A DNA stretch of 64,000 nt from Vibrio sp. MEBiC08052 (GCF_001506075.1 NZ_KQ947475.1:2982631-3046630); one strand, 5' to 3'; positions 8,332 through 18,706 are shown, counted from the stretch's first letter. Notes: generated by a model not told the origin, from the letters alone. Translations and numbers: made by a program.

Positions 8332-10065
8332 TTAAACTTTGAAAATCGCCACGTCTTTCGTTAATGCTGAGGAAACTCGGCTAATATCACCATGAACACT
8401 CACGATAGCATTTGCACTATGGGTAATTTCATCGCTCAGAGCGTTGGACCGTTCAATCTCCGAGTTCAGCTTCTTCATCATTGCGCACTGAGTATCTGAC
8501 GCTTTAGAGACACATGAATTAATGGTATTTATTTCACTAACAGCCTTTTCAACCAATTGAATTTGTTCAATAACTTCCAATGTACTAGTTCGGCTTAACT
8601 CGCTGCTCTTCCGAACCTGGGACATTTGTCCGACAATTTGATCCGACGAGTTGGAAAACTGAATAAGAAACTGGTCAATTTCAATGGTGCTGCTTCGAGT
8701 TTTCGACGCGAGTGCCCGAACTTCTTCAGCAACAACAGCAAACCCCTTGCCTGACTCACCGGCTCGCGCAGCCTCAATAGAAGCATTTAGCGCTAACAAA
8801 TCCGTTTGATCGGCAATTTTCTGAATTGAACTAAGAATGCTACTGATCCCCTGCGAGACTGTCCCCATAACACCGATTGATGAAGATATTTTCGCTGTAT
8901 TCTCATCTAGAGTGATCACGGTATTTTCAGCAACAACGCCTTTATCTGCCGCTTTGCTGACCTGATGACTGACCTCTTCAGCAAGCGCCATTGCCTGATG
9001 GGTTTGCTGTTGGATATCCAGTGATGACTGTCGAATATCATTGATAGCTTGCGACAAACTTTCACTCTGCTTGTTATAACTAGCGACAGTGGAAACATTT
9101 CGTCCAATTTGCACATCAAGCTCTTCTCTGGCTTCATTCAACGCTCGGTTCGAACCAGAAATGTTTTTAAACAAAGCCTGTAAATTATCTATAAAGCTAT
9201 TCACTGACTTAGAGATATCACCTATTTCATCTTGGCGATTAAGATTAATTCTTTGGGTTAAGTCAGCATCACTACCAGACAAACTTTCCACTAATCTCTT
9301 TAACTTTGATAACGGATTTAATTGAACATTAAGGATAATCAAACTAATCACCAACATGATAAATGCACAGAGTGACATATACTTGGTAATATCCTGATTT
9401 ATATTATCTATAATTTTATTGATATAACCATGATCAATATACGAGCGCAAATACCAGTTGGAACCAACGACAGTAATCGTATCCACTTGCTTTAACGCTA
9501 AATTCAACTTTCCGGTTGAATAAATATAATTTCCCTGCTCATCCAATAGTTCAAAATAAACACCGGGTACACTATACCGCTCAATTAATTCACCAATTAA
9601 CCCTAGATTGATAGTAAAAAAGTCCACTACGCCATTCTTCTTTTTCGAAATAATCACTTTTGCCTGACCACTTTCCGAAAAAATTTGCGTTATTTTGATA
9701 CCATCGACATGGTCACGAGCCAAGTTAATATAGTATTGAGACTGCGCTTTATCCAAGCTGCCTTTATCACTTAATGCGGTCTTATTAATGAGCTTAACAA
9801 CTTGTTCATAACCGAGTTTTTGCTTAGTATCACGAATACCAATCACACCGAAATCAAGGCTTTCTATCACTGATATATCGCGTTCAAGCGACTGCCTAAT
9901 TTCACTGCTAATTAAATTTACATTACTCGCCATACGACCATCGTAAGTTTTATTAATATAGTCGCCAATAACAAATTTAACGCTAAAATAAGCTGTAATG
10001 ATGGTGATTATTAATGACATCCCAAACAATATAATAATCTTATTTTTTAACGACAGAGATTTCAT
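8332..10065 (-). CDS. Methyl-accepting chemotaxis protein with periplasmic sensor
   Basis: A 577-residue transmembrane chemoreceptor. TM1 is at about 8-30 and TM2 at about 230-252. Between them is a periplasmic domain of about 200 residues that looks like a CACHE-type ligand sensor ([29 protein letters not shown]). A HAMP region with [20 protein letters not shown] follows, then the coiled-coil signalling domain with its conserved tip ([22 protein letters not shown] near 415). No C-terminal CheR-binding pentapeptide is visible. It sits inside the galactan/galactose gene run, between the porin and galE, all on one strand. A ligand derived from galactan is therefore plausible, but this is inferred from position only. 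Confidence 0.92.
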   Translation of the reverse strand: MKSLSLKNKIIILFGMSLIITIITAYFSVKFVIGDYINKTYDGRMASNVNLISSEIRQSLERDISVIESLDFGVIGIRDTKQKLGYEQVVKLINKTALSDKGSLDKAQSQYYINLARDHVDGIKITQIFSESGQAKVIISKKKNGVVDFFTINLGLIGELIERYSVPGVYFELLDEQGNYIYSTGKLNLALKQVDTITVVGSNWYLRSYIDHGYINKIIDNINQDITKYMSLCAFIMLVISLIILNVQLNPLSKLKRLVESLSGSDADLTQRINLNRQDEIGDISKSVNSFIDNLQALFKNISGSNRALNEAREELDVQIGRNVSTVASYNKQSESLSQAINDIRQSSLDIQQQTHQAMALAEEVSHQVSKAADKGVVAENTVITLDENTAKISSSIGVMGTVSQGISSILSSIQKIADQTDLLALNASIEAARAGESGKGFAVVAEEVRALASKTRSSTIEIDQFLIQFSNSSDQIVGQMSQVRKSSELSRTSTLEVIEQIQLVEKAVSEINTINSCVSKASDTQCAMMKKLNSEIERSNALSDEITHSANAIVSVHGDISRVSSALTKDVAIFKV

Positions 10066-10173
10066 GCATAAGTCCAGATAAAAAGCTCTTGAAAGAAAAA
10101 TATAGACATATTCACCATCCCTTCCGGCTAATATGATTCACCTCAAAAGCAAATGGCAAAAGATTCCCATGTA

Positions 10174-10201
10174 TAGGCCAGAATGGAATCACACTGGCCT
10201 A
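10174..10201. terminator. Hairpin after the ganL porin gene
   Basis: TAGGCCAG (10174-10181) and CTGGCCTA (10194-10201) form an 8-bp stem with a 12-base loop, 28 bases past the porin stop (minus strand). There is no T run, so it may be a processing or partial-termination hairpin between the porin and the chemoreceptor gene. Confidence 0.55.
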
Positions 10202-10229
10202 ACAAGGATTAACTCACAATATCAATCAA

Positions 10230-11498
10230 TTACCACCAAGCTTCGATTTGCACACCATAGTTGAATGTGTTGTTACGCTTGTGGTTGTCAAAAGAATTGC
10301 TTTCATTGTCTTTCAAATAAGTCACGAAGAAGCGAATTTCCGGACGAGCGAAGAAAGACTCACCGGCTGAGATAGCATGGGCGAGCGTGAGTTTTGTACC
10401 GCCGGACTTCTCTTCAGCGCCTGAATCCTTGGTTTTGTCTTGGTCAAAGTAGCCGACTTCTAACATGGTTTTGTTGTATGGTGACCAAATGTAGGTCGGG
10501 CGCGCGACAAATGAGACCATGGTTTCCTTATCCAGCCCGTCGCCATGATCTTTGGCATTGCCGTAAGTGAAAACATGATTGATCACGACGTTGTCGCTTA
10601 AGTTCAAATCACCGGTACTGATCAAACGGAAGCCTTTGGCATCACTGACATCACCACTCCAGATGTCATACCATCCCCCGCCTTGCGAGATTGCATTTTG
10701 TGCCAGCCCTTTGTCCATATACTGAAAAACAAACTTGTTATATCCCAATGAAAATTTTTGACTCAGTTCAGCGGTTAACATCAAACCGTTATCGAAGTTT
10801 TTAGCCAAGTCGTCTTGTTTATCGGTTGGATTGACAATAGCATAGTCAACACCGAACTCAGTCCACGAACCTTCCCACGGGCTGAATCCCGCGTAACGTA
10901 AATCTAAGAAATAAGTGTTGAGATCACCGTGGCTGGTCTTCTTACCGCTTCCGTCCCACGTCGCCAACTCATTGTCGGCCCGGATAACTGCGGCTGACAT
11001 CGCACCGGTATTAAACTTGATATTTTCAACCCCCGCACCGTAACCGGAAACATTCCAGTATTTGGTATCGATAATATGAATATCATGGCGTTGATAAAAA
11101 CGTTTACCGGCCCAAATCACCGCATCAGGTAAAGATGGAATATAGCCCTTCGCCTGAATATTTAACTGTTTAATTCCAAAGTTGGCACTGTCATCTTTAC
11201 TATTTTCAGACTCAAGATTCCCGTTGGATGACATTTCAATCATACTTTGAAAATACATTGATCGGCCGTCTGCATTAAATAACTCTTGACCTAAGCCAAT
11301 TTCTGAATAAGTGTCAAACTCATTCCCTAAACGGCCTAATTTCGTTTTGTTAAACTCATCACCGCTTTTCGTGCCGCCGCCGTCAGCACTTGCTCCCAAA
11401 CCGGCACGGACATAACCATTAAAATCGACCGCAAAAGCTTGAGTGGCAGATAAAGCGCCTAAAATAGCGACTGTCAATATTGCTTTTTTCATCTTCAT
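10230..11498 (-). CDS. ganL: LamB-family outer-membrane porin for oligogalactosides
   Basis: 422 residues with a signal peptide (MKMKKAILTVAILGALSATQAFA), then VDFNGYVRAGLGASADGGG, the characteristic maltoporin-family opening. It has many alternating beta strands and ends YGVQIEAWW, the aromatic C-terminus recognised by the Bam machinery. It would let oligosaccharides cross the outer membrane. In the Dickeya gan cluster the equivalent porin is GanL, and the gene order here (porin next to GH42, GH53 and an ABC importer) matches that pathway. It lies downstream of the GH42 gene, separated by 141 bases rich in hairpins, which could give the porin separate transcript stability. A maltoporin is less likely given the neighbours. 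Confidence 0.88.
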   Translation of the reverse strand: MKMKKAILTVAILGALSATQAFAVDFNGYVRAGLGASADGGGTKSGDEFNKTKLGRLGNEFDTYSEIGLGQELFNADGRSMYFQSMIEMSSNGNLESENSKDDSANFGIKQLNIQAKGYIPSLPDAVIWAGKRFYQRHDIHIIDTKYWNVSGYGAGVENIKFNTGAMSAAVIRADNELATWDGSGKKTSHGDLNTYFLDLRYAGFSPWEGSWTEFGVDYAIVNPTDKQDDLAKNFDNGLMLTAELSQKFSLGYNKFVFQYMDKGLAQNAISQGGGWYDIWSGDVSDAKGFRLISTGDLNLSDNVVINHVFTYGNAKDHGDGLDKETMVSFVARPTYIWSPYNKTMLEVGYFDQDKTKDSGAEEKSGGTKLTLAHAISAGESFFARPEIRFFVTYLKDNESNSFDNHKRNNTFNYGVQIEAWW

Positions 11499-11572
11499 TT
11501 CCTTTTGTATTATTTTTGAGTTATTGGCCGGGTAAATATCGCCATTGCATTAGTTCAGGCAATACTTACCCG

Positions 11573-11634
11573 TGAGATGAATTTCATCTCATGTTTAAAT
11601 GTTGTGATTCATTACCGCCTAAATTATTAGGCGG
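11573..11634. promoter_or_regulatory. Two strong hairpins between the GH42 and ganL genes
   Basis: TGAGATGAA/TTCATCTCA (11573-11591, one central base) and CCGCCTAA/TTAGGCGG (11615-11634, loop ATTA) are perfect stems just after the GH42 stop. Neither has a T run on the minus strand. They resemble intercistronic stabilising or processing hairpins placed before a highly expressed porin. Confidence 0.6.
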
Positions 11635-11639
11635 AATAG

Positions 11640-13706
11640 TTATTTATTATTTTTTATCACAATGACTTGATATGGTTGAACAGTAATATTTTCCTGAACG
11701 TCATCTCCTGTATTGACATTGATCCATTTCCCGTGCGGGACTTTCACATCTCGCTGCTCATTCATAAAATTCATCATAAATAAGTAGCGAGACTGTTCAT
11801 CTTCACGAGTTGTCACTGACACACCGTAAGGGACATTTTCAATGGGTTTGCGAATACCGTGTAAATAAGCCAGCGCGGTATAGAATAATGCGTTGAATTC
11901 TGTCTCTGTGCGTGCCGCGATGTAGTAAGCACACCCTTTACCGATTTGGTTCTTGGTGATGACCGGGCAACCGGCAAAGAGATCCTCTCGGTAATAAGCC
12001 AGCGCTTGTGCCGTTTCCAAATGAATATGTTCCATTAAGTGCTTGGCTTTAAATTCACCACTGAAACCAAGACCGGAATGAGTTTCCACGGCAAACCAGA
12101 CGTGTTCATGGTCATAGAGTGAGTCAATCTCTTCAGCCCAAATCCCCAGTGTGCGGCGCAGCGGGCTCCCTTCTCCACCGGGGAAACCGCCGAGGAAGCA
12201 CAGATCATGCTCATCAACAATGCCACTCCAATACGTTGCGACCAGTGTACCGCCCTGCTCAACGAACGCTTCCAACCGCTGTGCGACACCCGGTTTAATC
12301 AGGTACAGCATCGGCGCGACAACGACCTTGTAAGGTGAAAAGTCACAGAGCTGCTCGATAATGTCGCAGCTAATCCCCTGCTGCCAAAAACCGCGGTAAT
12401 GATCACACACAGTTTGTTCATAGTGCATGCCTTCATTGCGAGGACCTGAAGCATCATCGATTGCCCAACGGTTTTCCCAGTCAAAAATAATCGCGACTTC
12501 GGCCTGCGTACCCGTTCCCGCCACAGCATTAATCTGTTGCAGATACTCGCCGACGGCGGTCACTTCCCGGCTGGTTCGCGTATTCGCATGACCAACATGG
12601 TCAATCACCGCGCCATGAAACTTCTCCACCGAACCGCGGCTTTTGCGCCACTGGAAGTACTGCACAGAATCAGAGCCATGTGCCACTGCTTGTAAGGAAG
12701 AAAGCAGGTGAACACCATCTTTTTTGAGTTTCGTGATGGGCTGCCAGTTGGTTTGGCTTGGGGTCGATTCCATCAGTAAAAACGGCTGGTTTTTCAGGGT
12801 ACGCATCAAGTCATGGTACATCCCGGTATAACACGCGAGCGCCACTTCATCGCTGTCACGGTGCCACAGCGGATAGCTGTCCCAAGACACAACATCAATT
12901 GACTTCGCCAACTCCCAATAGTTGTAGTCGTAAAAGTACTCCATCAAGTTTGCTGTCGTCGGCAGATCGGGATTGATCGATTTCAGCGGTGCAATTTCAT
13001 GCGCACAGAAGTTCGCGACGCGATCGGTACAGAAACGTTTCCAATCCAGCTTCAGCGCGTGGATGGAGTTCTCCCCAATCGGAGATGGCGATTCAATTTG
13101 TTCCCAACTGGTATAAGTGTGGCTCCAGAATGTGCTCCACCACAGCTTATTCAGATTATCCAGAGAACCGTATTTGTTCTTCAGCCACTCACGAAACTCT
13201 GCCTGACAGTAATGACAGTGACAATCGCCACCATATTCATTGGAGACATGCCAGCCAATTACCGCCGGGTGTTGGCTGTAACGTTCAGCCAGTTTGGTGT
13301 TGATGATTGTCACCTTCTCGCGGTAATTCGGCGAGCTGTAACAATGGTTATGCCGTTCTCCGTGCAGCTGTTTCACCCGTGCGCTGTTGACTCGCAGTAC
13401 ATCCGGGTATCGTGCAGACAGCCACGCCGGGCGAGCTCCACTTGGCGTCGCCAGAAACACCGAAATCCCATTGTCTGCCAGGTTATTAAGAACGTTATCC
13501 AGCCATTCAAACTGAAACTGACCTTCCACCGGCTCAAGGGTAGACCAGCTAAATATCCCGACAGACATCACGTTACATTGCATCTGCTTCATCAGTTCAA
13601 TATCTTTGGCAAGAACATCCGGCCGATCTAACCATTGTTCAGGGTTGTAATCTGCGCCGTGAAGTAAGCCTTTTATCTTGGGAATGATGTGTTTTTTATG
13701 ATTCAT
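11640..13706 (-). CDS. ganB: Beta-galactosidase, GH42
   Basis: 688 residues. A cytoplasmic enzyme (no signal peptide) that would remove galactose from imported beta-1,4-oligogalactosides. The GH42 opening GLLHGADYNPEQW is at 13-25. The acid/base is Glu157 in HVSNEYGG and the nucleophile Glu313 in LMESTPSQ. Four cysteines (122, 162, 164, 167; the cluster CHCHYC) form the zinc site seen in many GH42 enzymes. The ATG overlaps the stop of the GH53 gene by one base (TAATG), so translation is probably coupled. The symbol follows Dickeya usage; in Bacillus the names ganA and ganB are exchanged. Confidence 0.93.
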   Translation of the reverse strand: MNHKKHIIPKIKGLLHGADYNPEQWLDRPDVLAKDIELMKQMQCNVMSVGIFSWSTLEPVEGQFQFEWLDNVLNNLADNGISVFLATPSGARPAWLSARYPDVLRVNSARVKQLHGERHNHCYSSPNYREKVTIINTKLAERYSQHPAVIGWHVSNEYGGDCHCHYCQAEFREWLKNKYGSLDNLNKLWWSTFWSHTYTSWEQIESPSPIGENSIHALKLDWKRFCTDRVANFCAHEIAPLKSINPDLPTTANLMEYFYDYNYWELAKSIDVVSWDSYPLWHRDSDEVALACYTGMYHDLMRTLKNQPFLLMESTPSQTNWQPITKLKKDGVHLLSSLQAVAHGSDSVQYFQWRKSRGSVEKFHGAVIDHVGHANTRTSREVTAVGEYLQQINAVAGTGTQAEVAIIFDWENRWAIDDASGPRNEGMHYEQTVCDHYRGFWQQGISCDIIEQLCDFSPYKVVVAPMLYLIKPGVAQRLEAFVEQGGTLVATYWSGIVDEHDLCFLGGFPGGEGSPLRRTLGIWAEEIDSLYDHEHVWFAVETHSGLGFSGEFKAKHLMEHIHLETAQALAYYREDLFAGCPVITKNQIGKGCAYYIAARTETEFNALFYTALAYLHGIRKPIENVPYGVSVTTREDEQSRYLFMMNFMNEQRDVKVPHGKWINVNTGDDVQENITVQPYQVIVIKNNK

Positions 13707-14938
13707 TATTGACCTTTAAATACTTTCAATGACGGTAAGGCATTGCCTTTAAAATCAAACAGCGCCTGGTTTTCCCATGAGCTACCCATGTCCCCTTTGT
13801 CGCCACTATAGTTCATGCCGGCTTTCGTTGACCAAGTGGCACCATCGATCGGTAACCATGCCGGCTCCCAGTAATAGATTCCCAAGCCTTGTTGATCGGG
13901 TAGTTCATTCAGCAGTGTCATGATGTCCGCCAGATATTGCGCCTGACCAGCGACTGAAACGCTGTACCCCTCAATAGGGCCTGCCTCGGAATAGCTGTTA
14001 CTGAGTGAGTCACCATTTTTCGTGGTAAACGGGAAAGCAGTTTCCACCAAGACGATTGGCTTGTGATAACGACGGATCACATCGTTCATATTGGCTTTGA
14101 CTTTATCGATCGGGCCATGCCACCACGGGTAGTAAGACATGCCAATCACATCAAAATCGACACCGCGCTTGGTGATTTCATCAAACCACCAGCGGAACAG
14201 ACCGTTGTCACCCGCTTCAGCAAGGTGCAACATGATTTTGATATCTTTACCGCTGTCATTGTCATGCACCGCCCGAATGCCAGCTTTTAAGAGACGTGAC
14301 AGACGATCGAACTCCTTGCCATCTTGCCCCCAACTCTTACCATCCGGCCAGAGCATCCCACTGTTCAGTTCGTTCCCGACCTGAACCATATCCGGAACGA
14401 CACCGGCAGATTTGAGAGCTTTCATCACGTGTGCGGTGTAGTTGTAGACTTTCTGGGTGAGGTTCTCAAATGTCAGTTGCTGCCACGCTTTTGGCTTTTG
14501 TTGTTTCTTCGGATCCGCCCAAAAATCGCTGTAATGGATATCAAGCAGGAATGACATGCCATTCTGTTGTGCGCGCTGACCAAGCTCAATGGCCCGCGCT
14601 AATGTACTATTACCGCCACCAAACACTTCACCACTGGCCGACATCGGATCGACCCACAAACGGGCACGGATAGAATTGACCCCATTCTCTTTTAATATTT
14701 TGACCAGATCTTTTTCATGACCATTTTGGTAATATTTCCCGCCTAACTTTTCTATTTCCGGCAACATGGAAATATCCATCCCACGGATAAAATCGGTTCT
14801 GAGCTGTGGCGAGGTTATAACAACATTACCTGAGTCAGTATTTATCTCTGCACCACGATGATTCGATGAATGGACGGACTGACAGCCAGACAAAGCCACT
14901 GCCGCACTCATCAGTGCAACCTTAAATTTTCGATTCAT
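13706..14938 (-). CDS. ganA: Endo-beta-1,4-galactanase, GH53, lipoprotein
   Basis: 410 residues. The N-terminus MNRKFKVALMSAAVALSGCQ has a lipobox (LSGC, Cys19) with Gln at +2, so it is predicted to be outer-membrane anchored. The GH53 domain starts near 52 (RGMDISMLP). The acid/base is Glu190 in QVGNELNSGMLW and the nucleophile Glu299 in VLVETAF. It cleaves beta-1,4-galactan of pectin side chains to short oligogalactosides for the porin and ABC importer. It follows the MalG-like permease gene closely on the same strand. A second GH53 without a lipobox is encoded at 21145, so the two enzymes probably act in different places. Confidence 0.94.
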   Translation of the reverse strand: MNRKFKVALMSAAVALSGCQSVHSSNHRGAEINTDSGNVVITSPQLRTDFIRGMDISMLPEIEKLGGKYYQNGHEKDLVKILKENGVNSIRARLWVDPMSASGEVFGGGNSTLARAIELGQRAQQNGMSFLLDIHYSDFWADPKKQQKPKAWQQLTFENLTQKVYNYTAHVMKALKSAGVVPDMVQVGNELNSGMLWPDGKSWGQDGKEFDRLSRLLKAGIRAVHDNDSGKDIKIMLHLAEAGDNGLFRWWFDEITKRGVDFDVIGMSYYPWWHGPIDKVKANMNDVIRRYHKPIVLVETAFPFTTKNGDSLSNSYSEAGPIEGYSVSVAGQAQYLADIMTLLNELPDQQGLGIYYWEPAWLPIDGATWSTKAGMNYSGDKGDMGSSWENQALFDFKGNALPSLKVFKGQ

Positions 14939-14969
14939 ATCTTTCTCTCTCGTATTAGCCCTTGGTACT

Positions 14970-15812
14970 TTAGCCCTTGGTACTGCCGGCGGTTAAGCCA
15001 GATACAAAGTATTTTTGTAGGGACAGATAAAGCAGTGCGACAGGTATTGAAATCAGCACAGCACCTGCTGCATATGTGGTATAACTTGCACCCATTTTTT
15101 CCACGACCAAATTATATAAGCCGATAGGCAAGGTATAATTTTCAGGCGTTCTTAAAATCGTTGTCGCGAGAATAAAATCCCCTAATGGTCCCGTGAAAGA
15201 AAATAATGCGACGACGGCAATAATTGGTTTTGAAATGGGTAATATAATTTCCAGAAAAATACGAATATGACTGGCACCATCCATTTTGGCCGATTCATCC
15301 AAATCCCTCGGTATCGCGTCCAGATAGCCTTTCATTAAATAAGTGTTCATCGGGATCATCCCTCCGACATAAACCAGTACTAATGCAAGGTGGCTATTAA
15401 TCAGGCCCAACATCTGTGCCAGTACAAAGATCGCAATTAAAGCCGAGAATTGCGGGATCATCTGCAACAGCAGAAACAACATCAGACCATTTTTTCTGCC
15501 CTTAAAGCGAAATCGCGAGAAAGCATAGGAGGTGCATGACACACAGATCAGCGTCAGTACCATGGTCAAAAAGCTGATTTTCAAACTATTCCAGAACCAA
15601 GTCAGATAGGCGACTTTGTCATTGGCAAACAAAATTGCATAGTGACTTAGAGTCGGATTATCCGGGAAAATAGATTCCCCCATGATACTGTTGCCCGGAT
15701 AGAATGATGCGCCAACCGTCCAGACTAATGGGTAAATAATGATCACCGCTACCAACAGGATCAGACCGTAACTCAATGTCAGTCGAATGCGATTGCTACG
15801 TTTAATACTCAT
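14970..15812 (-). CDS. ganG: ABC importer permease, MalG type
   Basis: 280 residues with six predicted membrane segments, starting with TLSYGLILLVAVIIIYPLVWTV. The ABC-permease EAA loop is recognisable at about 180-200 (ESAKMDGASHIRIFL, then ILPISKP). With the MalF-like partner upstream (21 bases away) it forms the inner-membrane channel for oligosaccharides. The binding protein and ATPase are encoded at 17253 and 18707. The GH53 gene follows after 31 bases, so one operon is likely. Confidence 0.93.
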   Translation of the reverse strand: MSIKRSNRIRLTLSYGLILLVAVIIIYPLVWTVGASFYPGNSIMGESIFPDNPTLSHYAILFANDKVAYLTWFWNSLKISFLTMVLTLICVSCTSYAFSRFRFKGRKNGLMLFLLLQMIPQFSALIAIFVLAQMLGLINSHLALVLVYVGGMIPMNTYLMKGYLDAIPRDLDESAKMDGASHIRIFLEIILPISKPIIAVVALFSFTGPLGDFILATTILRTPENYTLPIGLYNLVVEKMGASYTTYAAGAVLISIPVALLYLSLQKYFVSGLTAGSTKG

Positions 15813-15833
15813 GGTTTCATACTCATCATCTGG

Positions 15834-17141
15834 TTATCTCGCCTCTTCTTTGAATGACTTGGTCATCCGGAATTGCCAAAGGGCAATGCCCACCACGAAA
15901 ATCGACAGCAATAAGGTAATTGCAGATGCAATGCCGTATTGCGATGAAGACATCGTCAGTTTGTAGATCCATGACACTAAAATGTCCGTGCCGCCCGCGT
16001 TACTGCCAATGACAGCGGGACCACCATTGTTAAACAGATAAATAATATTGAAGTTGTTGAAGTTAAATGTGTATTGAGTAATCAAAATTGGCGCGATTGA
16101 GTAAAGTACCAACGGTAGCGTGATGGTTCTTAACTGTTGAAACTTGCTTGCACCGTCCATCGTCGCCGCTTCATACAGATCATTTGGAATCGCTTGTAGA
16201 ACTCCGGTTGTCATGGCAAATACAAACGGGAAACCGAGCCAGGTTTGAATCATGATCAGCGCAACCTTGGTCCAGAACGGGTCTGTCAGCCAAGCTTTCG
16301 GTTCAATACCAAAGCAGTCGAGAATCACGTTGTTAATCACACCAAAACTGTCGTTAAACATCCCGGTAAAAATAAGGATGGTGACAAAACCGGGTACCGC
16401 CCAAGGCAGAATAAAGATAGTCCGGATCAATGGCTTAAATTTCAGGTCTTTCTGGTTGACCAAAATCGCCAACAGCACGCCGACAGTACATTGCAATGTG
16501 GATGCAACTAACGTCCAGACGACCGTCCACTGCAATACATCGATAAAGGTGTTGCGCCACAAGTTAATTTGGAAAATGTTAAAGAAGTTCTTTAACCCAA
16601 CCCAGTCAACCAGTTTTGCCGGTGGTGAGTTGTATAAGTTGTAGTTGGTAAAGCCAATGGCGAAACCAAAGATAATCGGAAACACCACCACAAACACCAA
16701 GAGGATAAAACCGGGACTTATCATCAGATAAGGAAAGCCGGCATTGATTACATTGCGGTACTGAACGCGTAATGAGTTCAGCGGGCGACCTTCATCAAAC
16801 AATTGACCGTTTTTGTATGCATCATGAATACTCAGTGCATAAACCACTAAACCAAATACAACCACAAGCGAGGCGATAATCCCTTCTGCAAGCAGGAAAA
16901 CCGAGTTGTCTTCAGGCAGGTTTTCGCCCAGTGTGACAAGCCCCCACATTCCGTGAGAAATAAAATCACTGGTTACGGCATAAAAACTCGTGAGCAAGAT
17001 AAAAAACATCATGCCTTTTACAAACTGTCGGTTATAGAACTGGCCAAAGCCAGGTATGAACGCCAGTAAGGAGGCCGTCAATCGGTGGGATCGATAGCGT
17101 CCCGAGTCATGCTTAAAATGTTCACTCATGTCAGGTATCAC
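15834..17141 (-). CDS. ganF: ABC importer permease, MalF type
   Basis: 435 residues, shorter than E. coli MalF (514), with about eight membrane segments. The first pair (LLAFIPGFGQFYNRQFVKG, then FILLTSFYAV) precedes a hydrophilic linker and the permease core (MISPGFILLVFVVVFPIIFG). The EAA motif is LYEAATMDGASKFQQLRTI near 330. It pairs with the MalG-type permease next to it. The short periplasmic P2 region compared with MalF is usual in galacto-oligosaccharide and Gram-positive-like importers. It lies 111 bases downstream of the binding-protein gene. Confidence 0.93.
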   Translation of the reverse strand: MIPDMSEHFKHDSGRYRSHRLTASLLAFIPGFGQFYNRQFVKGMMFFILLTSFYAVTSDFISHGMWGLVTLGENLPEDNSVFLLAEGIIASLVVVFGLVVYALSIHDAYKNGQLFDEGRPLNSLRVQYRNVINAGFPYLMISPGFILLVFVVVFPIIFGFAIGFTNYNLYNSPPAKLVDWVGLKNFFNIFQINLWRNTFIDVLQWTVVWTLVASTLQCTVGVLLAILVNQKDLKFKPLIRTIFILPWAVPGFVTILIFTGMFNDSFGVINNVILDCFGIEPKAWLTDPFWTKVALIMIQTWLGFPFVFAMTTGVLQAIPNDLYEAATMDGASKFQQLRTITLPLVLYSIAPILITQYTFNFNNFNIIYLFNNGGPAVIGSNAGGTDILVSWIYKLTMSSSQYGIASAITLLLSIFVVGIALWQFRMTKSFKEEAR

Positions 17142-17252
17142 TTACAAACTCCGTTTCGAAAAACATCTGGAGAAAATTTCTGGCATCTGTCAGCTCAAAT
17201 CAAAAACAGGTATTAGAGTCAACAACTGCTTTTGCCAGAAAATATCTTTAAA

Positions 17253-18488
17253 TTATTGGCCCATCATGGCGTGGTTCGCTTCGATTTGCATATGGATGCT
17301 TTCTACCGCAGAGTCGAGTGCACTTTTCGCATCTTGTTTATTGGTCGCAATCAATTGCAGTGCGCTGTTCGCCGGCCCCCATACTTCATTCATTTCCGGA
17401 ATGGAAGGCATAGACGTAGCGTGCATGGATTGCATCGCAACTGCACTGGCACCCGGATCATTTTTGATCACCGGATCGTTCACCAGTTTTTTCACCGCCG
17501 GTACTTCACCCGTCAGCTCAAAGCGGTGCTTGGCATTATCATAGTTATTGACGAACGTAATAAACTCTTGCGCTAATGGTTTGTTTTTCGAGAAAGTGGA
17601 AATGCTATAACTCTTCACCCCCATAAATGAACCCATTTGCTTACCGGATGGCAATTTTGGCAGAGGTGCGACACCGTAATTGATTCCCGCTTCTTTATAC
17701 GGCTGCAGCGCCCAAGGACCGGTTTGAACAATCGCTGCTTTGCCCGACGTAAATAGTGAATCAATCGCATTCAGGCCGTTATTACCAATAATACCGGTTG
17801 GAAATACTTTAGAGGTGTAGAACTTTTGAATAAATTTCGCGCCTTCTATCGCCCCGGGAGTGTTGAGTAATATTTTATCAGGGTCGTAAGAGCCGTCGGC
17901 TTTTTTACCGAAAACGTCACCACCCATACCATTTAAAATGCCATAGGTGTAATAAAGCTCATCCCATTTTGCCAGCAAACCGTATTTATTTTCCTCACGA
18001 AACTTCTTCGATAATTCAAATATTTCATCCAACGTTTCAGGAAGTTCAGAAATAAGATCTTTGTTGTAAACCATAAATACGGTTTCAACCGATTTTGGTA
18101 AGCCATAGAGGACACCGTTGTAAGTCAATGCATCAATCGAAGATTGACTAAATGTGTCGATAACCGATTTATCGACCTGAACCGGAGCAAGTAAACCTTG
18201 GATAACCGCCCCACCAATCTGATCATGAGGAATTAAGACCACGTCGGGACCGGTGCCCGCCGGGCCGTCCATACGCAGAGATTCAATCTGACCGCCGTAT
18301 GGCATTTCAAGCACTTTCACTTTTACATCGTGCTGTTTTTCAAATGCTGCAACCGCGTCTTCATTACCAAAAGACTTTTGAATATCTTCCCAGACTAATA
18401 AGGATTGCTGCGCCAACACCATTGGTGAACAAAGTAGAGCAGTCACTGCAAGCGCAGCTATTTTTTTACTAAATTTATTATTATCCAT
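17253..18488 (-). CDS. ganE: Periplasmic oligosaccharide-binding protein, MalE type
   Basis: 411 residues with a signal peptide (KIAALAVTALLCSPMVLAQ), then SLLVWEDIQKSFG and VAAFEKQHDVKVKV, the opening of family-1 solute-binding proteins. PAGTGPDVVLIPHDQIG near 75 is the conserved MalE segment, and GPWALQPYKEAGINYGVAPLP near 245 completes the fold. It would capture oligogalactosides for the GanFG permease. It is the first gene of the long leftward run, divergent from the ATPase gene. The 218-base gap between them carries a CRP-like site, so activation in the absence of preferred sugars is likely. Confidence 0.93.
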   Translation of the reverse strand: MDNNKFSKKIAALAVTALLCSPMVLAQQSLLVWEDIQKSFGNEDAVAAFEKQHDVKVKVLEMPYGGQIESLRMDGPAGTGPDVVLIPHDQIGGAVIQGLLAPVQVDKSVIDTFSQSSIDALTYNGVLYGLPKSVETVFMVYNKDLISELPETLDEIFELSKKFREENKYGLLAKWDELYYTYGILNGMGGDVFGKKADGSYDPDKILLNTPGAIEGAKFIQKFYTSKVFPTGIIGNNGLNAIDSLFTSGKAAIVQTGPWALQPYKEAGINYGVAPLPKLPSGKQMGSFMGVKSYSISTFSKNKPLAQEFITFVNNYDNAKHRFELTGEVPAVKKLVNDPVIKNDPGASAVAMQSMHATSMPSIPEMNEVWGPANSALQLIATNKQDAKSALDSAVESIHMQIEANHAMMGQ

Positions 18489-18581
18489 AAAATTTCACGC
18501 CTTCGTTTTTGGTAAAAAATAAAATTTATGGTGCAAATATGCTCTCTTGTGTTATTTTTTCCATACAAGCAATTCATTCGC

Positions 18582-18595
18582 GTGATATAAGTCAC
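18582..18595. promoter_or_regulatory. CRP-like site between ganE and ganK
   Basis: GTGATATAAGTCAC keeps the GTGA-N6-TCAC core of CRP/Vfr-type sites. It lies about 94 bases before the ganE start and 112 before ganK, so it could serve either or both divergent promoters. Confidence 0.6.
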
Positions 18596-18639
18596 TTTAG
18601 CAAGTGGTTATTGTGATAAAACAAGCAATTAAAAATAAA

Positions 18640-18650
18640 ATTTACTAAAT
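18640..18650. promoter_or_regulatory. Possible regulator half-site in the ganE-ganK gap
   Basis: ATTTACTAAAT is a small palindrome sharing AAATTTACT with the 30-base palindrome before the second GH53 gene (20974-21003). Both sit at gan promoters, so a shared regulator, perhaps the local LacI-family protein, may bind them. The evidence is weak. Confidence 0.35.
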
Positions 18651-18706
18651 AAAAGACGAATTAGATCACACACTTTTTATTTATTATCATTAATGAGGAA
18701 CTTAAA

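Noticed and set aside
12999..13631. 210-codon frame antisense to the GH42 gene
   Set aside because: Shadow of the beta-galactosidase, whose catalytic motifs are on the minus strand.
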